The translations under genes and the position numbers were made by a program. Below the pieces are notes generated by a model. The model saw only the letters and a list, made by a program, of their open reading frames with translations, had not been told where the DNA came from and did not search any database. Shown one piece after another: positions 12,136 through 12,853 of a stretch of 12,853 bases of DNA. Each line of letters begins with the position of its first letter. Position 1 is the stretch's first letter. Source of the stretch: UBA10133 sp964528565 (GTDB lineage Bacteria; Patescibacteriota; Microgenomatia; UBA1400; MFAQ01); contig CAZGSP010000035.1 in NCBI GenBank assembly GCA_964528565.1, positions 1-12,853 of the forward strand. Reading direction: 5' to 3'.

Positions 12136-12853
12136 ATGATAAATTTTTCCATCAACGGCTTTGGCCGTATCGGCCGCACTTCTACCCGCGTTTGGCTCGA
12201 AAGCCACCTCGACGAATCCAATCTGGTCGCCATCAACACTTCCGGCTCTCAAGGGATCGCCGGCTGGGCCTATCTTTTGAAATATGATACTTCCTACCGA
12301 CCTCTTCCTTACGACATTTCCTTTGAGGAAATTCAAAAACCGGATACCGTCACCGATGCCAATCCTCTCCTCGGCTACCTGTTTATAAAGCACCCCAAAA
12401 AAGATCTTCGCATTCCTGTCCTGGCTCAAAGAGATCCCTCCAGAATTCCCTGGGATAAATACGGGACCGAAATCGTCATCGAGTCCACCGGCGCCTTTAC
12501 CTCTCTCGAGAAAGCCATACTTCACATTTGCGGCGGCGTTAAAATGGTCGTCCTCTCCGCTCCGGCCAAAGGAGCCGGGGTACCTACCGCCGTCATCGGG
12601 GTTAACGAAAAAGAAATTTTTGCCAAAGATCGGGTAAATGTTATTTCCGTTATCAGCAATGCTTCCTGCACCACCAATAGTGTTGCACCGGTCGCCGACA
12701 TCCTCCATGAAAAACTCGGCATCTTAAAGGCCATGCTCACTACGGTTCATGGTTACACCGACGATCAAAATTTACAGGATAACTCTCACCGGGATCTTCG
12801 TCGATCACGCGCCGCCGCCACGAACATTGTCCCTACAAGCACCGGCGCCGCTC
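12136..12853 (+). CDS. gap: Glyceraldehyde-3-phosphate dehydrogenase, type I (3' truncated)
   Basis: The first 239 residues are visible; the gene runs off the right edge. It oxidises glyceraldehyde 3-phosphate to 1,3-bisphosphoglycerate, the substrate of Pgk. The Rossmann motif NGFGRIGR is at 7-14, the catalytic cysteine is Cys178 in SNASCTTN, the catalytic histidine is His205 in TTVHGYTDDQ, and RRSRAAATNIVPTSTGAA is the usual phosphate-binding region. The 27-residue spacing between Cys and His is as in E. coli, but the cysteine is about 28 positions later, which shows an insertion in the N-terminal domain (probably around 75-100). The residue after AIN, normally the Asp that selects NAD, is Thr35 (AINTSGS), so NADP or both may be used. 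ATG 12136 fits the motif distance. Confidence 0.95.
   Translation, partial: MINFSINGFGRIGRTSTRVWLESHLDESNLVAINTSGSQGIAGWAYLLKYDTSYRPLPYDISFEEIQKPDTVTDANPLLGYLFIKHPKKDLRIPVLAQRDPSRIPWDKYGTEIVIESTGAFTSLEKAILHICGGVKMVVLSAPAKGAGVPTAVIGVNEKEIFAKDRVNVISVISNASCTTNSVAPVADILHEKLGILKAMLTTVHGYTDDQNLQDNSHRDLRRSRAAATNIVPTSTGAA

Noticed and set aside
12118..12708. 196-codon open frame antisense to gap
   Set aside because: It is the shadow of gap, which has all catalytic motifs on the plus strand.

Overview
The window looks like a chromosomal stretch of a Candidate Phyla Radiation (Patescibacteria) bacterium, most likely of the Microgenomates group. The evidence is the combination of a shortened phosphoglycerate kinase, an insertion-bearing GAPDH with an AINTSGS cofactor loop, a conjugation-type ATPase next to YidC, membrane-anchored Pro/Thr-rich surface proteins, very tight gene spacing and few Shine-Dalgarno sites. 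This placement comes from protein style, not from a marker gene. UGA acts as a stop, so the standard bacterial code fits. No tRNA, rRNA, insertion sequence or CRISPR array was seen.

Layout. Positions 3-7581 hold seven plus-strand genes packed almost end to end: the C-terminal part of an ABC sugar-type binding protein; a nucleotidyltransferase-fold protein; a YidC/Oxa1 insertase; a short SPFH/band-7 protein; a 1089-residue type IV secretion/conjugation-type ATPase fused to an RppH-like Nudix domain; and two consecutive single-pass membrane proteins with PsbP-like outer domains. The theme is the cell envelope and possibly DNA or protein transfer. Positions 7578-9668 are a self-contained heat-shock operon: a sigma70-type promoter, a degenerate CIRCE (HrcA operator), groES, groEL and a strong hairpin terminator. 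Positions 9669-10042 are a mostly non-coding gap with a possible minus-strand transcript and the terminator of the next gene. An M23 peptidase lies on the minus strand (10633-10043), divergent from a glycolytic pair on the plus strand: pgk, a small two-helix membrane protein, and the start of gap, which runs off the end. Gap and Pgk catalyse consecutive steps of lower glycolysis.

Regulation. Several genes (yidC, SPFH, ATPase, pgk) have a near-consensus -10 hexamer only 6-11 bases before ATG and no Shine-Dalgarno site, which suggests leaderless or nearly leaderless mRNAs. Only the small membrane protein at 11802 has a well-placed Shine-Dalgarno site.

The most unusual points are: (1) a 52-bp partly palindromic element inserted in the same reading frame into two unrelated genes; (2) the ATPase-Nudix fusion; (3) a 254-base out-of-frame overlap between that fusion and the next gene; (4) a degenerate CIRCE lying on the groES promoter; (5) a minimal Pgk with altered substrate loops; and (6) two back-to-back hairpins in the M23 leader.
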